Shown: piece after piece, positions 44,581-52,864 of the stretch
How positions within the stretch are numbered: the stretch's first letter is position 1
How the letters are laid out: each line of letters begins with the position of its first letter
NCBI RefSeq assembly: GCF_002760435.1
Contig: NZ_AUUU01000046.1
Location: forward strand, 1 to 64,000
DNA length: 64,000 bases
Source: Clostridium sp. LS
GTDB taxonomy: Bacteria; Bacillota; Clostridia; Clostridiales; Clostridiaceae
Direction: 5' to 3'
The notes under the pieces: model-generated
The model's input: the letters and a program-made list of their open reading frames with translations, nothing else
The model's database searches: none
Told to the model about the DNA's origin: nothing
Program-made: the position numbers and the translations under genes

Positions 44581-44805
44581 TTAAGCGTTTCTATCAGTTT
44601 TCATATTGTTAAATTCATCAATAATAAATAGTTCTTCTATTGTTTTCCCAAAAAAATTCGAAATGAATTTAGCCTCTGTTACACTAAAATCAGATTTACC
44701 ATTTATTTTGTAGTTTAAAGCACTTCCAGTTATTTTAAGTTTTTCAGCTAATTCCTGTTGAGTAATTCTTTTTTCTACCATAAGGCCTTTTAATTTGCTA
44801 TACAT
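44581..44805 (-). CDS. Small XRE-type regulator, Cro-like
   Basis: 74 residues, almost entirely a helix-turn-helix (EKRITQQELAEKLKITGSAL, NYKINGKSDFSVTEA). Divergent from the CI-like repressor gene, with a 20-bp inverted repeat between them. AAAAGGAG precedes the ATG. Likely the Cro side of the lysogeny switch. Confidence 0.82.
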   Translation of the reverse strand: MYSKLKGLMVEKRITQQELAEKLKITGSALNYKINGKSDFSVTEAKFISNFFGKTIEELFIIDEFNNMKTDRNA

Positions 44806-44883
44806 CTCTCATTCTCCTTTTTTAATTATTCACTATAAACTAATTATTATTTTAATTTTCAAAATGATAATCAGAATATGTAT

Positions 44884-44932
44884 ATTATCTAAATGCTAAT
44901 TTAGCTTTATTATAAATTAGCATTTAGATAAT
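44884..44932. promoter_or_regulatory. Perfect 20-bp inverted repeat, lysogeny-switch operator
   Basis: ATTATCTAAATGCTAATTTA and its exact complement are separated by GCTTTATTA. Each arm contains its own partial dyad, TAAAT-N4-ATTTA, so the structure looks like two operator half-pairs in mirror arrangement between the Cro-like and CI-like genes. A cruciform or transcriptional hairpin is also possible. Confidence 0.65.
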
Positions 44933-45057
44933 TTCAACATATTTTACTTAATTTAATAAATTTTATTTTTTCTTTTAGTTAATTCGATGTTTATTAATTA
45001 GCAAATAGTTTATAATATAGGTTAGTGAATTGCATATAGTTATAGGGGGGTGATAAT

Positions 45058-45432
45058 ATGAGTAAATTTCCTATTAGACTTAAAGAACTTCGTGAAGAAA
45101 AAGGGTTATTAGGTAAAGATTTTGCTAAAATTATGAACGTGGAACCTGCAACAGTAACCAATTGGGAAAAAGGAAATAGATTTCCTAAGGATGATGTATT
45201 AATTAAAATTGCTGACTATTTTGACTGTAGCACTGATTATCTTCTAGGCCGAACTGATGATAAACTTTCAAAAGTATACTCTGGGACATTGCATAATCAA
45301 ACTATAGAAATTGAAATCGATAAAGGATTTCCTCATGAACTAACTGCTGAAGAGGTTCAAAACATAATTAAGCAGTTAGATGCCGTGGGTTTAGATGTGA
45401 ACAAACTAATTGAAAACTCTAAAAAGAAATAA
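45058..45432 (+). CDS. XRE-family repressor, CI-like
   Basis: 124 residues. N-terminal helix-turn-helix (about 5-62): LKELREEKGLLGKDFAKIMN, VEPATVTNWEKGNRFPKDDV. C-terminal region is acidic and short, without a LexA-type protease domain. GGGGGTG precedes the ATG. It probably represses the divergent early genes (44805 leftward) through the inverted repeat at 44884-44932. Convergent with the recombinase. Confidence 0.85.
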   Translation: MSKFPIRLKELREEKGLLGKDFAKIMNVEPATVTNWEKGNRFPKDDVLIKIADYFDCSTDYLLGRTDDKLSKVYSGTLHNQTIEIEIDKGFPHELTAEEVQNIIKQLDAVGLDVNKLIENSKKK

Positions 45433-45591
45433 AGTACAAAGAAAAACTGTAGAAACTATCTATAGTTTTTTATTTGTTTTTTATACTATTTTTGAGTTTA
45501 ATGTATTAAATATTTATGCCTTCTCCTAAAAAATCAAAAAATTATTCCAAAATATTGAAATTAATTTTACATAATGTTATAATTTTCCTTA

Positions 45592-45603
45592 GAACAAGAG
45601 TTC
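45592..45603. promoter_or_regulatory. LexA-type SOS box GAAC-AAGA-GTTC
   Basis: A perfect GAAC-N4-GTTC dyad just downstream of TATAAT (in ATGTTATAATTTT at about 45574-45586) and 25 bases before the ATG of a 60-residue ORF. The position at the transcription start fits repression by LexA. The same dyad occurs twice before the XRE/ImmA genes (52894, 52952). Confidence 0.55.
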
Positions 45604-45627
45604 GCTTTATGTTAGGGGGAGATTTTA

Positions 45628-45810
45628 ATGTTGTGGAAATACATTTTGAAGATAAAACTCAATAATGAAATCGTTTATAAAAGGGATATAGGCGAAAATG
45701 AGAATTTCATACATAAAAATGATGAAGAGTTATCAAGTATAAATAATGCAAATTGCGAAACAATAGCTAACGTGGAGGTGTTAAAACATGGAAGATGTGG
45801 TAAAATTTAA
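45628..45810 (+). CDS. Small phage-region protein, 60 aa
   Basis: A 60-residue frame with a strong ribosome-binding site (GGGGGAG) and an upstream -10 and SOS-like box. It begins MLWKYILKIKLNNEIVYKRD and ends with a Gly/Cys/Lys tail (HGRCGKI). No family recognised. Its stop overlaps the start of a 25-residue frame, suggesting a coupled pair. It lies beside the recombinase gene, in the opposite orientation. Confidence 0.5.
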   Translation: MLWKYILKIKLNNEIVYKRDIGENENFIHKNDEELSSINNANCETIANVEVLKHGRCGKI

Positions 45811-45865
45811 TGGTGATTCAAAAGAGGGAAAAGTGTGTTCCTATACAGAACACGCCACATGTTGA
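45788..45865 (+). CDS. Possible 25-aa peptide
   Basis: ATG after GTGGAGGTG at good spacing, overlapping the end of the 60-residue gene. The peptide is MEDVVKFNGDSKEGKVCSYT followed by EHATC, with two Cys residues and a C-terminal Cys. Too short to assign; could be an SOS-induced peptide, a signalling peptide or a chance frame. Confidence 0.3.
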   Translation: MEDVVKFNGDSKEGKVCSYTEHATC

Positions 45866-45925
45866 AACTGTAGTGAAGCTAATTAAGCAATAAAGCCATT
45901 TTTGATAGCATAATTAGTTAAAAAT

Positions 45926-45973
45926 CTTCCGACTTCCGACATTCTTCCGACCGTGGATTTATGTGGTCGGAAG
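45926..45973 (-). terminator. Terminator-like hairpin at the recombinase 3-prime end
   Basis: CTTCCGACC and GGTCGGAAG (45944-45973) form a 9-bp stem that overlaps the last codons of the recombinase. Two further partial copies, CTTCCGAC and TTCCGACA, lie directly beside it, and the downstream minus strand has ATTTTTAAC. The CTTCCGAC repeats might also be recombinase-binding sites. Confidence 0.45.
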
Positions 45974-48739
45974 ATTTATTTTTAACATATTTTCAAAAAT
46001 ATTAACACTATCATTTGACATCTTTTTAGTAACGTGAGAATAAACATCCATGGTAATTGAAGATTTACTATGACCAAGTCTTTCTTGAATATCTTTTATA
46101 TTGGCACCAGCTTCTAATAACATGGTTGCGTGAGTGTGTCTTAATGAATGAAATTTAAATGGTATGTTTAATTCATAATTTACAATTCTACTTAGATACT
46201 TAATACTATCTGTAGTTAGGAGTTCACCATTTTCTTTTAAGCAAACAAAATCATAATCATTTTTAATGTAATATTCACCATAACGTAATTTGTTTGCTTT
46301 TTGATCAGTATGAAATCTTTTTAATAAAGAAATTAATGTACCTCCAATTTTTATAGTTCTATAACTGCTTTGAGTTTTTGGAGTGCCAAAAACCCATTGT
46401 TTAAATTCGTTTCTATACAGTATTTTTTCTACTTTAATAGTATGAGCGTTAAGATCTATGCAGTCCCAAGTTAATGACATAACTTCTGCAGCTCTCATTC
46501 CAGTGTGGAAACCTATTTGAAGTGGGATATGCATGTTACTGCCATAAGGGAATCTTTTTAATATAGTATTATACTGCTCGAGAGTTATAATTTTTAAATC
46601 TTCTAGATTATTAATTAATTTTTGATTGTACTTAGGCATTTTTACAAATGTCATTGGATTTTCTTTTATTAATTGATATGGATATACAGCATTTTTGAAT
46701 GCTCCACTTAAAACTCCATATAGATTGCTTAAATAGTTCTTACTAAATCCATTTCTATACTTTGTATTAATCAGTTCTTGTAATTTAGCAGGAGTAATTT
46801 TTTTTAGGTGATATATACCTATTTGTGGCTTAATATGGTTTTGAATTAATTGTTTATAGCTAACTTGAGTGTTAGGTTTGCAATTAAGTAAAACATATTC
46901 TTTAAACCAATAGTCAAAGTAGTCACTAACGCTAATATTACTTTCATCTATATAGCTACCTGCATTTTCAAATTCAATAATTGCCTTTCTTAGCGATTCT
47001 AGTGCTTCTTTTTTTGTAGATCCTCCTGCACGTTCAATCTTTTTTCTTTTTCCATTCTCCTTTCCTACTTCAAAACTATAGTACCATTTGTTACCTTTCT
47101 TTCTAACGCTTCCTTCCCCTTTTAATGAATGGCTCATGCCAGAATTAAATATGAATGTTAGCATATATGGATCTTTATTTCCTTCTTCATCCGTTCCACC
47201 TAATATTATTTTATTAACTGCACTTTCAAAAACTACTCTATCAAATTCTTTTATAGGCTTATTGCTATCAAAAACTTTTCTAAAACTTTCAATTCTTTTC
47301 TTTACATCAATATTATCTTCATTAACCAGTTCTGCTTCATCTCTTTGTGTTTTAAGTTTTTCTAATTCTGTTGATAGTTCTGTGTATTTAAGTTCATAAG
47401 TATCTTTGTCTATCATTTCATCTATTCTCATATCAACTAATTTTCTAATCTTATTTTCTATAGCTGAAACTTCTCTTTGAAGCTTTTTTAATTCTTTTAT
47501 AGAATTAGTAGCATTGATTGTATTTTCTACTGTTTCCATAAATTCTTCTACTATTTCTTTATTTTGAAGACAAAACATATTAAATGCTTCCAAAAATGCA
47601 TTTTCTATTATCTTTTCGTCTATCCCTTTACTATCTGGGCAGTATTTCTTACCTTTTTTAGTTGATACAACACAATGCCAAATGGTCTTTTCATGAGAAG
47701 TATTACTATGCCATCTTCTTCTCGTAGCCGTTCCTCCACAAAAACCACATTCAATTTTACTGCTAAATGCAAACTGCCTGCTATATTTTTCTTTTCTTCC
47801 CATATTGTTGCTTCCTGAATTTCTCTTATTTAATATCTTCTGAGCTTCATTAAACATTTCTTCTGAAATGATTGGTTCGTGATGTGAGTTAATATAATAT
47901 TTTTCTTCTTCTCCCATATTATCAAGTCTTCTATGGGATATTGGATCAACTGTAAAAGTCTTACCTAGCAGTAAATCTCCTTTGTATTTTTCGTTTTTAA
48001 TTATACCTCTTACAGAACCATCATTCCAATTTGTATTTCCCTTCTTTGTTTTATACTTTAATTTGGTAAGCTCTTTTGCTATAACAAAACAGCCTGCACC
48101 TTCTACATATCTTTGAAAAATGTATCTAACTGTCTTAGCTTCTTCTTCATTTATTGTAATTACTTTATTTATTGGATCATAATCATACCCTAAACATCCA
48201 TTGAACCCAACCATTTCTCCTCTTTTCATTTTCATCTTTAATCCCATTTTTACATTAGCTGAAATAGATTCGCTTTCTTGTTGAGCTAAAGAACTTAAAA
48301 TGACAAGTAGCATTTCACCATTCATTGTTAGGGTATTGATATTTTCCTTTTCAAATAAGATTGCAACATTATGTTCTTTAAGAAGTCTTACATATTTTAA
48401 TGTATCTAAAGTGTTTCTTGCAAATCTGGATATTGATTTAGTTATTATTAAATCAATCTTCCCATCTACCGCATCATTTATCATTCTTTGGAAATCTAAT
48501 CTTTTATCTGTCTGAGTCCCACTAATCGCTTCATCTGCATATATATCAACAAGTGCCCAATCCGGCTTATTTTCTACCATATTTCTATAATGTTCTACTT
48601 GGGAATTATAACTACTTAATTGTTCTTCTGAATCCGTACTTACTCTGCAATAAGCAGCTACTCTTAATCTTTCTATAACCTTTGCATTTTTTCTATTAAC
48701 TCTGCTTGTACTAGCTTTTATCACCTGAACATCTGCCAT
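45959..48739 (-). CDS. Fusion of a large serine recombinase and a tyrosine integrase
   Basis: 926 residues in one uninterrupted frame. Part 1 (about 1-545) is a complete large serine recombinase: catalytic Ser34 in AAYCRVSTDSEEQL, Arg residues in KSISRFARNT (about 101-110), the recombinase domain (GMVGFNGCLGYDY-like region near 190), a four-Cys zinc ribbon (IECGFCGGTATRRRWH, then WHCVV and YCPD) and a coiled coil (about 400-480). Part 2 (about 555-926) is a complete phage-type tyrosine integrase: an AP2-like arm-binding start (GSVRKKGNKWYYSFEVGKEN), core-binding helices, and catalytic Arg749 (TGMRAAEV), His864 and Arg867 (FHSLRHTHA), His890 (RLGHSKSS) and Tyr900 (MDVYSHV). All key residues of both chemistries look intact. 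The upstream 46-aa gene is the small protein that often precedes serine recombinases. Confidence 0.88.
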   Translation of the reverse strand: MADVQVIKASTSRVNRKNAKVIERLRVAAYCRVSTDSEEQLSSYNSQVEHYRNMVENKPDWALVDIYADEAISGTQTDKRLDFQRMINDAVDGKIDLIITKSISRFARNTLDTLKYVRLLKEHNVAILFEKENINTLTMNGEMLLVILSSLAQQESESISANVKMGLKMKMKRGEMVGFNGCLGYDYDPINKVITINEEEAKTVRYIFQRYVEGAGCFVIAKELTKLKYKTKKGNTNWNDGSVRGIIKNEKYKGDLLLGKTFTVDPISHRRLDNMGEEEKYYINSHHEPIISEEMFNEAQKILNKRNSGSNNMGRKEKYSRQFAFSSKIECGFCGGTATRRRWHSNTSHEKTIWHCVVSTKKGKKYCPDSKGIDEKIIENAFLEAFNMFCLQNKEIVEEFMETVENTINATNSIKELKKLQREVSAIENKIRKLVDMRIDEMIDKDTYELKYTELSTELEKLKTQRDEAELVNEDNIDVKKRIESFRKVFDSNKPIKEFDRVVFESAVNKIILGGTDEEGNKDPYMLTFIFNSGMSHSLKGEGSVRKKGNKWYYSFEVGKENGKRKKIERAGGSTKKEALESLRKAIIEFENAGSYIDESNISVSDYFDYWFKEYVLLNCKPNTQVSYKQLIQNHIKPQIGIYHLKKITPAKLQELINTKYRNGFSKNYLSNLYGVLSGAFKNAVYPYQLIKENPMTFVKMPKYNQKLINNLEDLKIITLEQYNTILKRFPYGSNMHIPLQIGFHTGMRAAEVMSLTWDCIDLNAHTIKVEKILYRNEFKQWVFGTPKTQSSYRTIKIGGTLISLLKRFHTDQKANKLRYGEYYIKNDYDFVCLKENGELLTTDSIKYLSRIVNYELNIPFKFHSLRHTHATMLLEAGANIKDIQERLGHSKSSITMDVYSHVTKKMSNDSVNIFENMLKINLPTT

Positions 48740-48811
48740 ATGAATCGCTCCTTCAAAACATGTATTCCTATAACTTATTAGTTACTATTATATGACTCCT
48801 ATCATGTTTTT

Positions 48812-48952
48812 TCAAGCGCTGATCATACTAATCTTATATTTTTTCATTAATTCATTTTTTATTGCTACAAATTCTTTGTTTGATATCAAATTTAATTTTA
48901 ATAGTTGACTTAACATTGCAAGCTGAACACTATATTTCATGTTATTATCCAT
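48812..48952 (-). CDS. Small protein preceding the recombinase, SHOCT-like, 46 aa
   Basis: A 46-residue frame, MDNNMKYSVQLAMLSQLLKL then NLISNKEFVAIKNELMKKYK. It has the short-helix pattern (LxxLLxxxLISxxEFxxIKxxL) of the SHOCT-like proteins often found immediately upstream of TndX-type serine recombinases. AAGGGGG precedes the ATG. It ends 73 bases before the recombinase start. Role unknown; perhaps a partner or regulator of the recombinase. Confidence 0.6.
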   Translation of the reverse strand: MDNNMKYSVQLAMLSQLLKLNLISNKEFVAIKNELMKKYKISMISA

Positions 48953-48987
48953 ATAATAATATCCCCCTTACTTTTTCTAATCAAAAT

Positions 48988-49029
48988 AACAGGCAAAGAA
49001 TTAAAAAGTCATTAATTCTTTGCCTGTTA
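48988..49029. terminator. Terminator between the dinG-like gene and the recombinase unit
   Basis: AACAGGCAAAGAATTAA pairs with TTAATTCTTTGCCTGTT around a 7-base loop. T-rich sequence follows on the minus strand. It ends the helicase transcript. Confidence 0.75.
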
Positions 49030-49102
49030 CTTATAAATACAATTTGTGTTTGTTAATTTTTAATATAGGAAAAGCAGCTAATCCTGTAATTGCTTTATAT
49101 TG

Positions 49103-51121
49103 TTATAAAAAATATTCTTCTTTTTTAACTTTCCTAAAAAATCTTCTCACATCATAAAGAGAATCTGTTACCCTATAATCTTTAAGAGCTTGAAGAACTC
49201 TTTTTCTGTACTTTCCTTTTAAGCTTACTCTATAATCAAGTATTGAAATAACACCTGTATCCGTTTCACATCTTATAAGCCTTCCCATACCTTGCTTTAG
49301 CTTTATTAGCATTTCAGGGAACACAATGTACTCTATAAATTCCTTTAGCTCCTCATACTGCATTTTTTTATGCTCATAAATAGGTGTAGGTGTTGGGAAA
49401 GGCAAATTTACAATTATAAGTGATGATAAAATATCTCCAGGACAGTCAACGCCTTCCCAAAAGGAACCAGTTGCAAATAAAACACCGTTTTTACTCCTTT
49501 TATAAGCATCAACGATGTTCTTCTCACTTTTATCCATCTTAAATAATGGATATTCTATTTTAGTTTTTGTTAATTCATAAACCTTTGATAACAGTGAATA
49601 GGCTGTAAATAGAACTACTGCATGTCCAAAAGATGCATCTATAAGCCTTAAAATTTCATCTGCTATGGCTGAAATATATTCCTCACTTTGCTTATCTGGA
49701 TAAGGTATGTTTTCATTAATATATAGTAAGGTATTATTCTTATAGTCATAGGGTGATGAATAACTAACTTCACTTAGCTTATTACTGTAGCTCATATCTA
49801 TTCCTGAAGTGCTTTTAAAATAATTAAAGCCTCTATCATCTGAAAGTGTACCTGATGTTAGTATCTTAGGCACTCCACTTTTCCATAGAACCTTATAAAG
49901 CTGTTTTTCCATATCCGTTGGAATAGAGCAAATAGAAATTAATCTTTCACTTTGTGGATTTTCAAGCCAATAAATTATATTAACCGACCCATGAAATATT
50001 TCTATAACTTCTCTTAAACTTTCAATCATTAACTCAAGCTGTCTATTTTTTTCAATATCAGCTTTACAATATAGGCTTATCTTATCAAGTTTTAAAATGA
50101 TATTTCCAAGTATTTTTCTTTCATATGCTCCAAGTTTAACTCTAATCTGAGAACTCTCTTCCCCAAGCTCAATGTTTTTTAACTGATTTAAAAGACTTTG
50201 ATAGAACTTTTTAGCCTCCAGAGATAAATCATCTAAATAGCCTTTTGCCACTGTCAAATATGCTTTATTTCCCTTTATTTTACTTTTTAAGCTATTAACA
50301 ATAATAAGTACGTCTTCATAAGAAAATCTTTTTTCAAAAATTTGAATGGCAGCATCCATTAATTTATGTGCTTCGTCAATTATTGCTACCGAATGCTCTG
50401 GCATAAGACTTGTCTTTCCTTTAGATCTTTTAATTGCATCGGCTATATAGTAGTTATGATTACAAACTTGAAAATCATGGGTTGATGATTTTACATATTT
50501 CATGAGTTCTATATAACTACAATTTTCATAAAAAGGACAACTATAATTACAGCCTTTAGGTACATTTATCTTTTGTACTATATGATTTTTAAGTCCCTTA
50601 TACTCATCTAAATCTATTGAAATTTCTCCTATTCTTAAACCTATTAATTTATTAAGCAGTTCCTTATCAATATCCTTATCACTGCTTTTCAAATAGTTCA
50701 TTATTCTACTAAATCTTAAGATACAAAAATAATGTTCTTTACCTTTTCTTAAAACTGCACTTAATGGCTTATCTATAATCTTATTATCAACTAAAATTTT
50801 TGATAAAACTGGTACATAGTTCTTAATTATGGCATTCTGTAACTCAATACTTGATGTTGATATTATTGAAACTGATTTGTTCTTACCTGTTTTATAAAGG
50901 GAATATACTATAGAGGCTACTAAATATGCATAAGTCTTACCAGTACCTACCCCTGCTTCACAGATTGAAATATTATTATTTTTTATACCATTAAATATTT
51001 TTTTAGATAGTTCAATTTGATTATCTCTTACTATAAATCCATTTCCATACATGAGCCTTTTGAAAATAAATTCAATCATTTCTTGTGGCTCCAATAGGAA
51101 ATTTTCTCTTTCCTTTTTCAT
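49103..51121 (-). CDS. DinG/XPD-like superfamily 2 helicase
   Basis: 672 residues from the ATG at 51121 (TGAGGAGAAG upstream; the frame extends to 51196 through a hairpin). Walker A CEAGVGTGKTYAYLVA, a likely iron-sulfur cluster set of four Cys in KGCNYSCPFYENCSY plus VCNHNYY, DEAH box in VAIIDEAHKLMD, motif in LFTAYSLLSKVYE, GSFWEGVDCPGDIL and KQGMGRLIRCETDTG. DNA-repair helicase family, 5-prime to 3-prime polarity as known for DinG/XPD. It lies outside the prophage remnant and looks like host DNA. Confidence 0.9.
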   Translation of the reverse strand: MKKERENFLLEPQEMIEFIFKRLMYGNGFIVRDNQIELSKKIFNGIKNNNISICEAGVGTGKTYAYLVASIVYSLYKTGKNKSVSIISTSSIELQNAIIKNYVPVLSKILVDNKIIDKPLSAVLRKGKEHYFCILRFSRIMNYLKSSDKDIDKELLNKLIGLRIGEISIDLDEYKGLKNHIVQKINVPKGCNYSCPFYENCSYIELMKYVKSSTHDFQVCNHNYYIADAIKRSKGKTSLMPEHSVAIIDEAHKLMDAAIQIFEKRFSYEDVLIIVNSLKSKIKGNKAYLTVAKGYLDDLSLEAKKFYQSLLNQLKNIELGEESSQIRVKLGAYERKILGNIILKLDKISLYCKADIEKNRQLELMIESLREVIEIFHGSVNIIYWLENPQSERLISICSIPTDMEKQLYKVLWKSGVPKILTSGTLSDDRGFNYFKSTSGIDMSYSNKLSEVSYSSPYDYKNNTLLYINENIPYPDKQSEEYISAIADEILRLIDASFGHAVVLFTAYSLLSKVYELTKTKIEYPLFKMDKSEKNIVDAYKRSKNGVLFATGSFWEGVDCPGDILSSLIIVNLPFPTPTPIYEHKKMQYEELKEFIEYIVFPEMLIKLKQGMGRLIRCETDTGVISILDYRVSLKGKYRKRVLQALKDYRVTDSLYDVRRFFRKVKKEEYFL

Positions 51122-51138
51122 TTTCTTCTCCTCACATC

Positions 51139-51197
51139 TCCTTGACAGCACAAGGATACGGTGGAATTTACTCCACCGCATAGTTTCTGCTGTCAAG
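51139..51197 (-). other. Hairpin leader before the dinG-like gene
   Basis: On the minus strand, CTTGACAGCA pairs with TGCTGTCAAG, enclosing a second hairpin ATGCGGTGGA / TCCACCGTAT. The structure ends ten bases before the ribosome-binding site and lacks a T-run, so it could be a translational regulator or RNA-stability element. Confidence 0.5.
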
Positions 51198-51271
51198 CAG
51201 TTTATTTATAAAAATAATTTTTTCTAAATTAATATGCATCATATTTGTTCTCAACACCCCTGACACCTTCG

Positions 51272-51551
51272 GGCATATATCAAGTTGCTTTTGGAGAAGC
51301 ATCATATAAGCTGCCATGGCTATAAGTTCTCAAACCAAAGGAGCGTTATCCCATCATTCTTTGTGGGCTGCCCAATGCCGATAAGCGTTCAAGGCAGAAG
51401 TATCATTATTTATCCCTTTGCCTGTCATCGCAATTAGTCTTTCCACAGACTATTTAAAGCTAGAGTTAATCGCTCACATATTTAATGGTCCTGGCGCTCT
51501 GCTTAAGTTGCTTGCCGTGTCCCAGCAGCAAAGGTAGTTTTCTTGATATAT
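51272..51551 (-). ncRNA. Structured RNA candidate upstream of dinG (raiA-motif-like?)
   Basis: The stretch 51198-51649 has no gene. On the minus strand it starts with CCATATATCAAG (51551) and ends with CTTGATATATG (51272), a closing stem around about 260 bases that are much less AT-rich than the surroundings. Inside are GCTGGGACACGGCAAGCAAC, GAGCGCCAGGACC, AGTCTGTGGAAAGACT and a GGCATTGGGCAGCCC segment, which look like conserved RNA structure. By memory it resembles the clostridial raiA RNA motif, but I cannot confirm it. Confidence 0.45.
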
Positions 51552-51649
51552 GGAGTATTAAATTCTCAAAGAACTATAAAAGCACTTATAAAAAATGCCT
51601 TCACTATATAGCCTTGAGAAAATACATTAGGGGACAAAAGTTGAAAACT

Positions 51650-52060
51650 TTATTTATTTTTTTCTAAGATTACTTTTAATTTTTTTATTGCTCTTTGATG
51701 TTTCTTTTTTGCAGTTTCATCCTTTACTTGCAGTTTTAATGCTATTTCATTTATAGAAAGCCCAAATCTATACCTAAGCTCAATTACTTTAAGATCATCT
51801 TCTTTTAAACTTTTCAGTGCTTTTATAAGCCGTGGGTTTGAAATTAAATCAATGAATTTCATAAGCTTGTCTACCTCTTTTTCAACCTGAGAATCTTTTT
51901 CTGTTTCTGCAAATTCCACTGGCACCTCACAACTTTGTAAATATTCCAGAGAAATGTTATGCCTATAATACTTCCGTTCATTGTTCTTTTCTTTTTTGTT
52001 TTCTTCCTCAATAACAACTTTGAATTCTTCATTAAATTTTTGTTTTTCTTCCTTTGACAT
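51650..52060 (-). CDS. Sigma-70 region 4-like protein
   Basis: 136 residues. The N-terminal half is charged and probably disordered; the C-terminal half has a region-4 helix-turn-helix: SLKEDDLKVIELRYRFGLS, INEIALKLQVKDETAKKKHQ, RAIKKLK. No region 2 is present, so it cannot be a complete sigma factor. Such small proteins act as phage or mobile-element transcription regulators. GAAAGGAG precedes the ATG. Confidence 0.78.
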   Translation of the reverse strand: MSKEEKQKFNEEFKVVIEEENKKEKNNERKYYRHNISLEYLQSCEVPVEFAETEKDSQVEKEVDKLMKFIDLISNPRLIKALKSLKEDDLKVIELRYRFGLSINEIALKLQVKDETAKKKHQRAIKKLKVILEKNK

Positions 52061-52087
52061 TTTTAATAACTCCTTTCAGAACGCAAA

Positions 52088-52116
52088 AAGGAGCCGCACA
52101 AAATGTGCGACTCCTT
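52088..52116. terminator. Bidirectional hairpin terminator
   Basis: AAGGAGCCGCACA pairs with TGTGCGACTCCTT around AAA, with a T-run (CTTTTTG) on the minus strand. It lies just before the sigma-like gene. Confidence 0.7.
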
Positions 52117-52157
52117 CCTGAGTTTTTATATTAATTTTTAATTTTGGGTATAAAAAA

Positions 52158-52189
52158 AGCCCTGAGGCGTATATAAACGCTTCAAGGCT
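52158..52189 (-). terminator. Intrinsic terminator after the 52275 gene
   Basis: On the minus strand, AGCCTTGAAGCG pairs with CGCCTCAGGGCT around TTTATATA, followed by TTTTTTTAT. With 52088-52116 it forms a tandem terminator. Confidence 0.8.
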
Positions 52190-52274
52190 AAAAAACAGCT
52201 AATATTATTTCCATTGTATATATCATAGCAGTATCAAAGTATGGTGTCAGTACCAGTTATGTATCTTTTTAGTA

Positions 52275-52829
52275 TCAATCTTGTATCAATTTTATGCTTT
52301 TAATTTCTTTCATAAAATTAGGAAATAAAAATCCCCATAGTATTGTTCCAAGTAAATTAATTGCATTTTTCTTCTCTCTATAATAGGTAGCTCTTGAACA
52401 ACATAAGTAATCAATTATTTCACTTTCACTATAAGGGTAGGCAGAAATATATATCTTATAAATTATTGAATAATACCTCTCTCCATTTTCAGGATAGGAC
52501 TTTAACATAAGTAAAGCTTTTTCAATTAAATTTATAATACTTTTACTATCTTCTATAGATTGCAGCCTACTTTCAAGTCTTGCTTCTGTTATGAATTCTT
52601 CTGTATCAGTAAGACTATGTAATAGTTCATCCAGTCTCTTTCCAGAGAAAGAAATACAATCTTCCTCTATCTCCTCAAAGGAATTATTTATTCTCCATAA
52701 AACTTTATTGTATAGTTTTAAAAGTAGCTTAGTATTATGATAAATATTAGGACTTACTTTCTTATTATCTTTTATGTTATCAATTCCAGCATTAATATTA
52801 TTACTTTGAATTCCTTCATAAATAGCCAT
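52275..52829 (-). CDS. Phage ArpU-like regulator
   Basis: 184 residues from the ATG at 52829, nine bases after GGGGGA. It is helical, and the C-terminal part has a YPYSESEIIDYLCCSRATYY and REKKNAINLLG segment, an HTH typical of ArpU-type late phage transcription regulators. Family assignment is moderate. It is divergent from the XRE/ImmA pair and shares their operator region. Confidence 0.65.
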   Translation of the reverse strand: MAIYEGIQSNNINAGIDNIKDNKKVSPNIYHNTKLLLKLYNKVLWRINNSFEEIEEDCISFSGKRLDELLHSLTDTEEFITEARLESRLQSIEDSKSIINLIEKALLMLKSYPENGERYYSIIYKIYISAYPYSESEIIDYLCCSRATYYREKKNAINLLGTILWGFLFPNFMKEIKSIKLIQD

Positions 52830-52864
52830 ATGACACATCCCCCTTACACTTTATCATTGACAGA

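Noticed and set aside
45870-45975. Attachment site of the prophage remnant
   Set aside because: CTTCCGAC repeats are suggestive, but I found no matching copy at the other side of the element, so I do not call attL/attR.
51485-51667. Plus-strand ORF of 60 aa
   Set aside because: Lies across the structured RNA candidate; no ribosome-binding site and no protein-like pattern.
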